Positions 1 through 6,221 of a stretch of DNA of 12,162 bases are shown here, piece after piece. The DNA is from DAOUJI01 sp034422875. Its GTDB lineage: Bacteria > Chloroflexota > Dehalococcoidia > Lucifugimonadales > JAGWBF01. Below the pieces are notes generated by a model, which searched no databases, was not told where the DNA came from, and worked only from the letters and a program-made list of their open reading frames with translations. The translations under genes were made by a program, and so were the position numbers. The stretch spans positions 1 through 12,162 of the forward strand of contig DAOUJI010000121.1 in the NCBI GenBank assembly GCA_034422875.1, in the 5' to 3' direction. Within the stretch, counting starts at the first letter, position 1, and each line of letters begins with the position of its first letter.

Positions 1-2
1 TG

Positions 3-647
3 AAGGCAATGGGCGTCCATGGTTATGACACGGCTCCTGATAATGTCCGACTGTTGCCTGAACGCTTAACGACGCCGTTGTCTTGGAAGAAACCCCGCCA
101 CGTCTTCGTGAACAGCATGGCCGACGTGTTCCATCATGATGTCCCCTTCACCTTTGTAAATGACATGTTCTCGGTGATGAATGAGGCCGCGTCCACCCAT
201 GGGCACGTGTTCCAAGTCTTGACCAAAAGACCCGGAAGGGCTGTGGACTGGTGGCAAAAAAGCGGACAAAGCGTTCTGAATGGTTGGCCGCCCAACGTTT
301 GGATTGGGACGTCAGTCGAAAGCCAGAAGTACGCTCCCAGACTGACCGTATTGGCCCGTCTGCCGGCTCCGATACGGTTCGTGTCTGCTGAGCCGTTGCT
401 GGAACGGATTGACCTGAGTCGGTGGCTTGGGGAAGGAACATTGCAGTGGGTGATAGTCGGTGGAGAAAGCGGGCCTGGTGCAAGGAGCATGGACCTGGAC
501 TGGGTGCGTGTTCTGCGTGACCAATCGACTGAGGCTGGTGTGCCGTTCTTCCTTAAGCAGCTTGGCGGGGCGAGAAAAAAACGGGGCGGTGATGCCGCCG
601 TAATAGACGGCGTCCAATGGCGCCAAATGCCGCTCGGAAGTCAGTAA
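3..647 (+). CDS. DUF5131 (phage Gp37/Gp68-like) protein, 5' end cut off by window edge
   Basis: The frame is open to the left edge: in-frame codons AAG GCA (K-A) precede the ATG at 9, so that Met is probably internal and the gene starts outside the window. About 212 residues are visible. Segments VNSMADVFH (~35-43), LTKRPGR (~72-78), WIGTSVE (~98-104), FVSAEPLLE (~124-132), VIVGGESGPGAR (~148-159) and FFLKQLGG (~180-187) are the usual conserved blocks of the DUF5131 family, known from phage Gp37/Gp68 proteins. Known members carry an N-terminal cysteine cluster resembling a radical-SAM Fe-S site; here it would lie in the missing 5' part, so I cannot confirm it. The reaction is not known to me. 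In other genomes the family often sits beside three-Cys-motif partner proteins in phage or defence regions. It stands apart from the next genes, which run on the other strand. Confidence 0.85.
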   Translation, partial: KAMGVHGYDTAPDNVRLLPERLTTPLSWKKPRHVFVNSMADVFHHDVPFTFVNDMFSVMNEAASTHGHVFQVLTKRPGRAVDWWQKSGQSVLNGWPPNVWIGTSVESQKYAPRLTVLARLPAPIRFVSAEPLLERIDLSRWLGEGTLQWVIVGGESGPGARSMDLDWVRVLRDQSTEAGVPFFLKQLGGARKKRGGDAAVIDGVQWRQMPLGSQ

Positions 648-796
648 GTTCCGTGGCCCAGATGTCGTTCGGCGGGCAATGGACGCTGGAAAAACTGGGA
701 ATACTCGGGCGGGTGCCCGCAGGGCCATACCTATCGCAGACTACATTCTAAATCGTTGGTGATGAACGGCGTTAGAGTGGCTGAACCCTCAGTCTA

Positions 797-1552
797 CTAC
801 GAACCGGCGGGCTCCGGGGCGGGCGCACGGCCTCTCTCAGCCAGCTTGGCCAGAAGGATGCCGACCTCGTAGAGGAGGATTAGAGGCGCCGCCACCAGGG
901 ACTGGCTGATTGGGTCGATGGTTGGCGTAATGAACGCTCCGATGATGAACGCTATGACGATCCAGTGGCGCCTCCACCTGGCGAAACCCTTGGACGAGAC
1001 TACCCCAAGCTTCGCCAGGAGGAACATCACAAAGGGCGTCTCGAACACCACACCCATCCAGAACAGCAGCCTGAGCACGATGCCGACAGAGTTGGATATG
1101 CGGATTTGAGGAGTTGCCAGGTCAGTTCCCCAACCGATGAGAAAATCGATGGCCCTGGGGATCAGTATGTAATATGCGAAGAGGGTTCCTCCGGCGAAAG
1201 CGAGGACGGCTCCGGGCATGAAGGAGAACAAGTAGCGGCGCTCTCTAGGAGTCAATCCCGGGGCAACGAACAGGATTATCTGGTACAGCACCATGGGGAA
1301 GGCGCCAACCAGGCCCGCGACGAACGACACTTTCATGGTGACGCCGAGGGTCTCGGTCAGTTCGGTCGATATAAGACCGGCCTCGCCTCCCGTGGCAGGC
1401 CCCAAGCCCACCGGACCCATCAACGCTTCGATTATCTGTTGGTGGAAACTGAAGGCGATGACGGTGGTGATCACCACCGTTGCGCCCGATATGAGGACCC
1501 TTTTGCGGAGGTCTCGAAAGTGGGCAGTCAGGGACTGTTCCTGGTCCCTCAA
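797..1552 (-). CDS. tatC: Sec-independent protein translocase TatC
   Basis: TatC is the polytopic membrane receptor of the twin-arginine pathway, which exports folded proteins with RR signal peptides. The 251-residue length is normal. The N-terminal HFRDLRKRV (11-19) is the family's cytoplasmic H-x-x-E/D-L-R motif. Six hydrophobic segments can be seen: ~20-38, ~73-97, ~112-137, ~157-181, ~196-211 and ~217-236. Conserved family features include TPRERRYLF (101-109), with the signal-peptide-binding acidic residue E104, and FETPFVMFLL (170-179) with the intramembrane E171. The C-terminal tail (237-251) is short and polar. The ATG overlaps the last four bases of tatA, a typical translationally coupled junction, so the two should be made together. 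It is the last gene of an rlmD-maf/tatA/tatC operon. No convincing terminator follows it; only a 4-bp stem is present near 781-792. Confidence 0.96.
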   Translation of the reverse strand: MRDQEQSLTAHFRDLRKRVLISGATVVITTVIAFSFHQQIIEALMGPVGLGPATGGEAGLISTELTETLGVTMKVSFVAGLVGAFPMVLYQIILFVAPGLTPRERRYLFSFMPGAVLAFAGGTLFAYYILIPRAIDFLIGWGTDLATPQIRISNSVGIVLRLLFWMGVVFETPFVMFLLAKLGVVSSKGFARWRRHWIVIAFIIGAFITPTIDPISQSLVAAPLILLYEVGILLAKLAERGRAPAPEPAGS

Positions 1553-1818
1553 CGCTCCTCCTCGGCCTCCGAGTCTTTTGTCGGTTCACTGATAGGAGGC
1601 CTGCGGTCGGCGGTACTGCGGTTAGCAGGGGGCTCCTGGTTGATATTTCGTTCCTCTTCCTCTGCCATCCTCGAAAGGTCGGTGAAGGCGCGGCGCACCT
1701 CTCCAAAGACTTTGCCCACGTTCCGTGCCATCCCGATGGTCTTCCCTGGGCCCAGGACGACCAGGGCCACGGCCAGGACTATCAGGAGCTCGTAGGGTCC
1801 CATTCCGAAAAAGTTCAA
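1549..1818 (-). CDS. tatA: Twin-arginine translocase pore subunit TatA/TatE family
   Basis: This 89-residue protein has the TatA/B layout. A short periplasmic start (NFFGMGPYE) carries the F-G-x-G-x-x-E motif, and a single membrane helix (~9-24) ends in LGPGKTIGMAR. An amphipathic helix (~25-45) follows, then a charged flexible tail rich in Glu, Pro and Arg (~50-89). TatA oligomerises to form the conducting element that works with TatC. No separate TatB is visible, so this may be a minimal TatAC system with a bifunctional TatA. The start codon is TTG at 1818, only four bases after the rlmD-maf stop. The first ATG in frame would delete the conserved phenylalanines, so TTG is preferred. The stop overlaps the tatC start by four bases (ATGA type). 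Confidence 0.93.
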   Translation of the reverse strand: MNFFGMGPYELLIVLAVALVVLGPGKTIGMARNVGKVFGEVRRAFTDLSRMAEEEERNINQEPPANRSTADRRPPISEPTKDSEAEEER

Positions 1819-1822
1819 CGCA

Positions 1823-3652
1823 TCACTCTACCGGGCAATTTGCGCATTCCGGGGGACGTTCCACTGCGCTAGACGGCAACCCCGCTTTGACCAGCATGTC
1901 AGCCAGCAGACAAGTGGGCAGTCCCATGACGTTATTGTAACAGCCTTCCAAAAGAGAGCCAGGATGGAAGTCACGGTCCTGTATAGCGTAGCCGCCCGCC
2001 TTGTCCATGGGTTCGCCCGATCCGATGTAAGCTTCCATCTCCTCGTTGGAGTAGTCCCGCATCATGATTCGGCTGCTCTTGCTGGACACGGCTTCACCCT
2101 TGGGCCCTACTACTGCCACTCCCGTGTAGACGTCGTGCTCTCTACCCCTTAACGCCCTCAGCATCAAACGGGCTTCGTCGAAACTCGCAGGTTTGCCGAG
2201 AATGTGGTCATTCAACGACACTACGCTGTCTGCGCCGATGACTATCCTGCCACCCCAATCATCGTAAACGCTCCGCGCCTTTGCCAGGGCGAGCCGCTCT
2301 ACCAGATGGCACGGCGATTCCCCTGGCCGAGGGTCCTCGTCCACGGAAGGCGCCGCAACCTCAAACGAGGTTCCCATATGCGTCATAAGCTCTCTGCGGC
2401 GGGGAGACGTGGACGCCAGCACAGGCGAAAGCTCAATAGCTGCTTCGTTGGGCGGCGTGGACGGGCCCCTCAAGGTGAGCACGGCGACGCACTCCACGTG
2501 GTGAGTCTGCGGGAACATGTCCACGGGCTGGACGGACTCCAGGTGGAAGGGCCCCTGGCACAGCGCCGCCAGGTCCCTGCTCAACGTGGCGGGTTCGCAG
2601 GAGACGTAGACAATCCTGCGCGGCTTGAGGTCAACGAGAGCTTCCAGGACCCTTTGATGGCAGCCAGCCCGTGGCGGGTCGAGGACCACGCCGTCCGGAG
2701 TCTCCGTCAGGCTGCCTAGGGCGTCCTCAGTCCTGGCCTGCACCAGCTCGATGTTGTCCATTTCTGCGATATTGGTTTGGGCGTCCTGTATAGCTGAGGC
2801 CGACTCCTCGATAGCGATGACCTTACGGCACTGGTCCGCCACTAGGACGGCGAACGCCGCGACGCCCGCGTAGGCGTCGACTACGGTTTCTTGTCCGGTG
2901 AGCCGCAGTCCTTCCCTGACCAGTCGGGCCAGGGCTTCTGCCTGTTTGGTGTTCACCTGGAAGAAGGAGGAGGCTGCAACTCGGAACCTGCGGCCCTCAA
3001 GAGAGTCGGTGTAGCGCTTCTGTCCAGATTCAACCTGGACGTCCGGGTTTTTCAGTAGAGGCTGTATCAGGTAGTCTCCCGACTCCGTGCCGTATCTGAT
3101 GGACAACTGAGAGGTCTCAGCCGCCTTGCGCTGTAGATGGGCCAGCGTTCGGTTGATCCAGGGGTGCATCAACATGCAGCTCTGCACTGGTACGAACCGC
3201 CTGCTTTCGCGGTTGACAAAGCCCAGCTCTCCCCACTTCCTTCCAACAGTGAACCTGGCGTGGTTCCGGTAGCCGAACTCCTCAGGGGAGGCTAAGGTCG
3301 GCTCGACCGGGGCTTCGGGCAACCCGGCTTGGGCGAGGGCCTCGACCACGATCTCCCGCTTAATCTCCAGTTGACGCCGGTACTCCACGTGCTGCCACTG
3401 GCATCCGGTGCATGGGCCGAAATAGGGGCAAAGCGGGACTCTCCGGTCCGGAGATGCCTTCAGGGTCTCCACAACCTGCGCTGCGACCTTGCCCTTCCGG
3501 TCTCTAATAATCTCGACCACGGCCTCTTCCCCTGGGATTCCTCCCAGGACGTGTAACTCTTCGCCGTCCACCAGGGCTATCGCATCTCCCGAATCGCCCC
3601 AGCGGTCCAGTTCCACGGTGAGTCGTTGTCCTATGCGGTTGGACTTAGTCAT
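1823..3652 (-). CDS. RlmD/RumA-type 23S rRNA uracil-C5 methyltransferase fused to a Maf nucleotide pyrophosphatase
   Basis: One 609-residue frame carries two complete enzymes. Residues 1-~60 are a TRAM-like RNA-binding domain. C75, C81, C84 and C159 match the four Fe-S ligands of RlmD. VVDAYAGVAAFAV (257-269) is the SAM-binding motif, LDPPRAG (324-330) is conserved, YVSCEPATLSRDL (349-361) holds the catalytic cysteine C352, and HHVECVAVL (384-392) holds the general base E387. After a ~15-residue linker comes Maf: SPVLASTSPRRREL (409-422), GADSVV (473-478) with catalytic D475, GEPMDKAGGYAIQ (546-558) and NNVMGLP (573-579). Maf enzymes hydrolyse non-canonical or modified NTPs (dTTP/UTP and methylated nucleotides). 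The open frame runs on upstream to 4033, but that part looks random, is antisense to trxA, and TRAM homology begins at the ATG at 3652. It is the first gene of the operon with tatA/tatC. C-terminal CANC is an extra cysteine pair. Confidence 0.9.
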   Translation of the reverse strand: MTKSNRIGQRLTVELDRWGDSGDAIALVDGEELHVLGGIPGEEAVVEIIRDRKGKVAAQVVETLKASPDRRVPLCPYFGPCTGCQWQHVEYRRQLEIKREIVVEALAQAGLPEAPVEPTLASPEEFGYRNHARFTVGRKWGELGFVNRESRRFVPVQSCMLMHPWINRTLAHLQRKAAETSQLSIRYGTESGDYLIQPLLKNPDVQVESGQKRYTDSLEGRRFRVAASSFFQVNTKQAEALARLVREGLRLTGQETVVDAYAGVAAFAVLVADQCRKVIAIEESASAIQDAQTNIAEMDNIELVQARTEDALGSLTETPDGVVLDPPRAGCHQRVLEALVDLKPRRIVYVSCEPATLSRDLAALCQGPFHLESVQPVDMFPQTHHVECVAVLTLRGPSTPPNEAAIELSPVLASTSPRRRELMTHMGTSFEVAAPSVDEDPRPGESPCHLVERLALAKARSVYDDWGGRIVIGADSVVSLNDHILGKPASFDEARLMLRALRGREHDVYTGVAVVGPKGEAVSSKSSRIMMRDYSNEEMEAYIGSGEPMDKAGGYAIQDRDFHPGSLLEGCYNNVMGLPTCLLADMLVKAGLPSSAVERPPECANCPVE

Positions 3653-3670
3653 GGGCTTGCTGCGTCCCTC

Positions 3671-3700
3671 ACTATAACCCCAAGCGCCGGGAACCGCCAA
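3671..3700 (-). promoter_or_regulatory. Predicted sigma70-type promoter for rlmD-maf/tatA/tatC
   Basis: On the minus strand TTGGCG (3700-3695) is followed by an 18-base spacer and TATAGT (3676-3671). This matches the -10 consensus at five of six bases and the -35 at four of six. It lies about 20 bases upstream of the ATG at 3652, giving a short leader with a GAGGGA purine run. The position supports the start chosen for rlmD-maf. It is a prediction by eye only. Confidence 0.4.
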
Positions 3701-3721
3701 GGCAGCCAGAGGCCCAATAGG

Positions 3722-3750
3722 TTGACCGGGGCAAGGGGGGCGTATACACT
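3722..3750 (+). promoter_or_regulatory. Predicted sigma70-type promoter for trxA
   Basis: TTGACC (3722-3727), a 17-base spacer and TACACT (3745-3750) form a plausible promoter reading toward trxA; TATACA (3743-3748) is an alternative -10. Transcription would begin near 3757 and leave a leader of about 75 bases before the ATG at 3831. It sits back-to-back with the predicted rlmD-maf promoter. Confidence 0.45.
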
Positions 3751-3818
3751 TGAATTTGGATGCGATCCAATTTGAGGTGAGCACGGCGCGGGCGTTCGTA
3801 CTGAGGCGTCCACATACG

Positions 3819-3824
3819 AAGGAG
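3819..3824 (+). promoter_or_regulatory. Ribosome binding site of trxA
   Basis: AAGGAG lies six bases before the ATG at 3831, a near-ideal Shine-Dalgarno sequence that fixes the trxA start. Confidence 0.8.
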
Positions 3825-3830
3825 ACATAG

Positions 3831-4157
3831 ATGGCTGGACCTGTTGCGGTAACCGATTCGGACTTCGAAGAAAAGGTAGTTAAGTCGGACTTGCCCGTCT
3901 TAGTGGACTTCTGGGCTGACTGGTGCATGCCCTGCAAGATGGTGGCGCCAATAGTCGACGAACTGTCCAACGAGTACGACGGCAAGGTGGAGTTCGCCAA
4001 GGTGGACGTGGACTCCAACCCCAGGACCGCCATGGCCTACGGGATACGCAGCATACCGACTCTGTTGCTGTTCAAAGATGGACAGCCGGTGGACCAGATC
4101 GTAGGCGCCGTGCCCAAGGGAACTCTGCAGAAGAAGATAGATTCGGCGCTGGGATAG
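3831..4157 (+). CDS. trxA: Thioredoxin with a WCMPC active site
   Basis: A full-length 108-residue thioredoxin fold protein that reduces disulfides in the cytoplasm with electrons from thioredoxin reductase. VLVDFWADWCMPCKM (23-37) is the active-site strand and helix, with C32 and C35 as the redox pair. D26 matches the buried family aspartate. SIPTLLLF (74-81) contains the conserved cis-proline P76, and the glycine-rich VGAVPKGTL segment (~93-101) follows. The unusual point is Met33 in place of the usual Gly: CMPC instead of CGPC. The residues between the cysteines tune redox potential and partner choice, so this protein may not be the general housekeeping thioredoxin. No signal peptide is seen. 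It has its own promoter and strong ribosome binding site, and the tRNA gene begins only 33 bases after its stop with no obvious terminator between, so co-transcription is possible. Confidence 0.95.
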   Translation: MAGPVAVTDSDFEEKVVKSDLPVLVDFWADWCMPCKMVAPIVDELSNEYDGKVEFAKVDVDSNPRTAMAYGIRSIPTLLLFKDGQPVDQIVGAVPKGTLQKKIDSALG

Positions 4158-4190
4158 CTTATTCCCAACGTCGGGCTCCCTCTCGGCAAT

Positions 4191-4286
4191 GGGAGTGGAT
4201 GGGGCCCGGTGGCTCTTGCGGACTTCAAATCCGTTGTGCCTCGTTAGCACGGGGTAGGTGGGTTCGACTCCCTCCCACTCCCGCCA
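4191..4286 (+). tRNA. selC: tRNA-Sec, selenocysteine, anticodon UCA
   Basis: The 96-base gene includes an encoded CCA (4284-4286) and folds as a bacterial selenocysteine tRNA. An eight-pair acceptor stem GGGAGTGG/CCACTCCC (4191-4198/4275-4282) is longer than the seven pairs of ordinary tRNAs. The discriminator is G4283. The D arm has about six pairs closing a four-base loop (4201-4206/4211-4216). The anticodon loop CTTCAAA (4223-4229) places TCA at 4225-4227, and the core GGACTTCAAATCC matches E. coli selC as I recall it. A long variable arm includes GTGC/GCAC (4236-4239/4247-4250). The T arm 4258-4262/4270-4274 encloses TTCGACT and has one U-U mismatch (4259/4273). SelA, SelB and SelD would be needed to load and use this tRNA at UGA codons; none lies in the window. 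A suppressor tRNA is less likely given the 8-pair acceptor and 6-pair D stem. Confidence 0.93.
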
Positions 4287-4300
4287 GACAAAAACGCAGG

Positions 4301-5341
4301 TCAGGACACACGACTGAAACGGCTCAGGACCCGTTCCATCATAAAGTCCATGTCGACCCCTCCTGTTGCCTGAAACACGCTGACACTCTTCAGCATTTCC
4401 GAGAGCTGCAAGTCGTCCGGATGAGGCGCCCCTGGAGGGTCATACACCCCTGCTTTAAGGTACGGAGCCACTGTCGCGGGGACGTCTTCAGGCGCCACTT
4501 CTGTCAGGGTTGCTTGCTGGTCAACCGGCCTCCAGGCTATTGAGTACAGCTCGGTCAATCGCGACTTGAGCGCCAGCCTGCTTCTGCCCCATAAGTCGTC
4601 GACCCGGACGTCGTGCTTGCTCTCCACTTTCCAAAGGACGTCTCTGTCCATGTCACGGTAGCGTGACATTTCCTCTTGGCCGACCAGTCCCTTCAAACTT
4701 TTCACGTTAAGTATTGTTCCTGGGTTCACCCTGGGCCATTTGGGAGCGCCCCACATGACCACCGCGTCGTCCTCGGTGTGTAGGTAGACCCGGTCGTTGG
4801 AGACGAAATCGCAGCCCGATTCGACCAGCCTCAGGGCCACGGTGCTTTTCCCAGACCCGGAGTGGCCGGCGAAAGCTATTCCTGAGCCGTCAATGGAAAT
4901 CCCCGATGCATGTATGGCGACGTATCCCCTCAACCTGAGCTGGTGCGCGAAAGCCGCAGGCACGAGATTGATAAGTTGTCGTGGGTTCTTGGCCATGTCA
5001 CCCACGGCGTAGAAGGAATTGTTGTGGATGTAATGGACGACCCCTGTCCTGCGCTTCAGGATGGCCCGGCCTCCGTCTATGTCATAGAAGGACTCTTTGG
5101 GGTTGCCTGTCTTGTGGGTGGCGAGAGTCAGAAGACTGGTGCGTAGGTAGGGAGCGGGGTCGTGGACTCCCCATACCTCTATTGCACCCGGTTGTGGCTC
5201 ATCTACAAAGGGAGAAAAGTAGCGGAGGACCGTGCGGTGGAGAGAAGGTTGGTTGACCTTAATTACAAAGGGAAGCCCTGCGATGTTCAAGTGGGTTTCA
5301 TGGGGAGCGGAGAGGCCGGCGATGTATTCAACTTCGCCCAT
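4301..5341 (-). CDS. HPr kinase-related protein (HprK-rel-B-like), last gene of the GAK-like operon
   Basis: A 346-residue protein with an HprK-type P-loop kinase core. Residues 1-~135 form an N-terminal domain unlike that of classical HPr kinase. VAIHASGISIDG (141-152) leads to the Walker A loop AGHSGSGKST (158-167), then FVSNDRVYL (179-187) and WPRVNPGTI (202-210). The last motif recalls the 'HprK-related kinase B' family that I associate with the GAK cassette. Classical HprK phosphorylates Ser46 of HPr; no HPr or PTS gene is present here, so the substrate is probably another protein or small molecule, for example one of the operon's amphi-Trp proteins (inference). The C-terminal ~100 residues are unassigned. 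The ATG at 5341 lies inside the 3' end of the ATP-grasp gene (14-base overlap), which indicates translational coupling. The stop is TGA at 4301, just 14 bases from the converging tRNA gene. Confidence 0.85.
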   Translation of the reverse strand: MGEVEYIAGLSAPHETHLNIAGLPFVIKVNQPSLHRTVLRYFSPFVDEPQPGAIEVWGVHDPAPYLRTSLLTLATHKTGNPKESFYDIDGGRAILKRRTGVVHYIHNNSFYAVGDMAKNPRQLINLVPAAFAHQLRLRGYVAIHASGISIDGSGIAFAGHSGSGKSTVALRLVESGCDFVSNDRVYLHTEDDAVVMWGAPKWPRVNPGTILNVKSLKGLVGQEEMSRYRDMDRDVLWKVESKHDVRVDDLWGRSRLALKSRLTELYSIAWRPVDQQATLTEVAPEDVPATVAPYLKAGVYDPPGAPHPDDLQLSEMLKSVSVFQATGGVDMDFMMERVLSRFSRVS

Positions 5342-6221
5342 AGGTGACCTTGTGGTAGATATACTCGGCGAAAAGCCGTGCGGCGTTTATTCCTGTAGCC
5401 CTTTGAAGGCCGCTGAACCCTCCGAACGCGCTGATTTCATACACCAGCCATCCGGCGTCAGTCTCCACCATGTCCACGGTGCTGAAGTCCAGACCGAAAG
5501 AGTCCACGGCCTTGACTGCGATTTCCGCCTGATCGTCGTTCATGTCCGCAGGCTCATAATGGCCTCCGGTGCGCGTGGTGGTCTGCCATTGCCCCTCGGC
5601 GGCAACGCGGCTGTAGGCGCCCAACGGCTTCCCGCCCAGCACGACAATTCCCACGTCTCTTCCCGGTCCCTCGACAAACTCTTGCAGGTAGAAGGGTCCC
5701 ATGTTGTGTGTCTTCCAAGTCCGCAGGGTCAGGCGCGTGGCGTTTTCGGGAGTCAGAAGGGTCATTCCTCGCCCCTTTGACGTAAAGAGGGGTTTGGCTA
5801 CAACCTTTCCCCATCTCTCGATCACCTCGTCGGCGTCGTCGACCGACTCGGTGACCAGCGTGCGAGGCATGGGCACACCCGCCCTGCTCATCACGGCGGA
5901 CATGTTATACCGGTCCAGCACAGCGTCGATGGCTGAGGGAGTGCTCATGACGACCGACCCCGATTGCTGAATCTGGTGGAGGTACTGCAGGCGAGAGCCC
6001 AAGTCAGAGAAGGTGAGGTCTCCAACCTTCTTGACCGCCACTCCATTTGTCAGGGTCACGTCGACGTCTTCCCAGAAGACCTTGCCGGCGTCCAGGTCGT
6101 GGGTGCACTCGTCCAAGGGGAAAACGAAGGACTTGGCTCCAGCTTCTCTAAGGCACGCTGACAACGCTTCACTGGACCAGGCCCCCTGGATTCCCGCCAC
6201 GGGTATCAGCGGTTCAGGCAA
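5328..6221 (-). CDS. RimK-like ATP-grasp ligase (GAK-type)
   Basis: A 297-residue ATP-grasp enzyme of the RimK/glutamate-ligase kind, which would join a carboxylate, activated as acyl phosphate, to an amine or thiol. Residues 1-~105 form the N-terminal domain. VVAKPLFTSKGRGM (140-153) has the ATP-binding lysine K143 and a glycine-rich loop. LQEFVEGPGRDVGIVVLGG (179-197) is the central ATP-binding strand, and VDMVETDAGWLVYEIS (249-264) carries D250 and E262 for metal binding. Most RimK-like enzymes read E-V-N at the last metal site; here it is E-I-S-A-F-G-G, so Ser264 replaces the usual Asn. The start is TTG at 6221, chosen because AGGAGG (6236-6231) sits nine bases upstream and the motif-bearing sequence begins there. 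It overlaps the upstream gene by eight bases and the kinase by 14. Substrate unknown. Confidence 0.88.
   Translation of the reverse strand: MPEPLIPVAGIQGAWSSEALSACLREAGAKSFVFPLDECTHDLDAGKVFWEDVDVTLTNGVAVKKVGDLTFSDLGSRLQYLHQIQQSGSVVMSTPSAIDAVLDRYNMSAVMSRAGVPMPRTLVTESVDDADEVIERWGKVVAKPLFTSKGRGMTLLTPENATRLTLRTWKTHNMGPFYLQEFVEGPGRDVGIVVLGGKPLGAYSRVAAEGQWQTTTRTGGHYEPADMNDDQAEIAVKAVDSFGLDFSTVDMVETDAGWLVYEISAFGGFSGLQRATGINAARLFAEYIYHKVTYGRS

Noticed and set aside
706..719. CGGGC-GGGT-GCCCG hairpin between the DUF5131 gene and tatC
   Set aside because: Only five pairs and no T-tract on either strand, so it is not supported as a terminator.
781..792. CTGA-ACCC-TCAG inverted repeat after tatC
   Set aside because: A four-pair stem without a U-run is too weak to call a terminator.
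965..1795. Long plus-strand frame across tatC/tatA
   Set aside because: It is the mirror of the clear tatC and tatA genes and has composition without any recognisable domain.
3653..4033. In-frame N-terminal extension of the RlmD-Maf frame (127 extra residues, minus strand)
   Set aside because: It is antisense to trxA and the intergenic promoters, shows no domain character, and the TRAM domain begins at the ATG at 3652.
4287..4303. TGA stop of the HprK-like gene read through as selenocysteine, given the nearby tRNA-Sec
   Set aside because: The protein already ends naturally and the frame beyond enters the tRNA antisense; no SECIS-like hairpin is evident just downstream.
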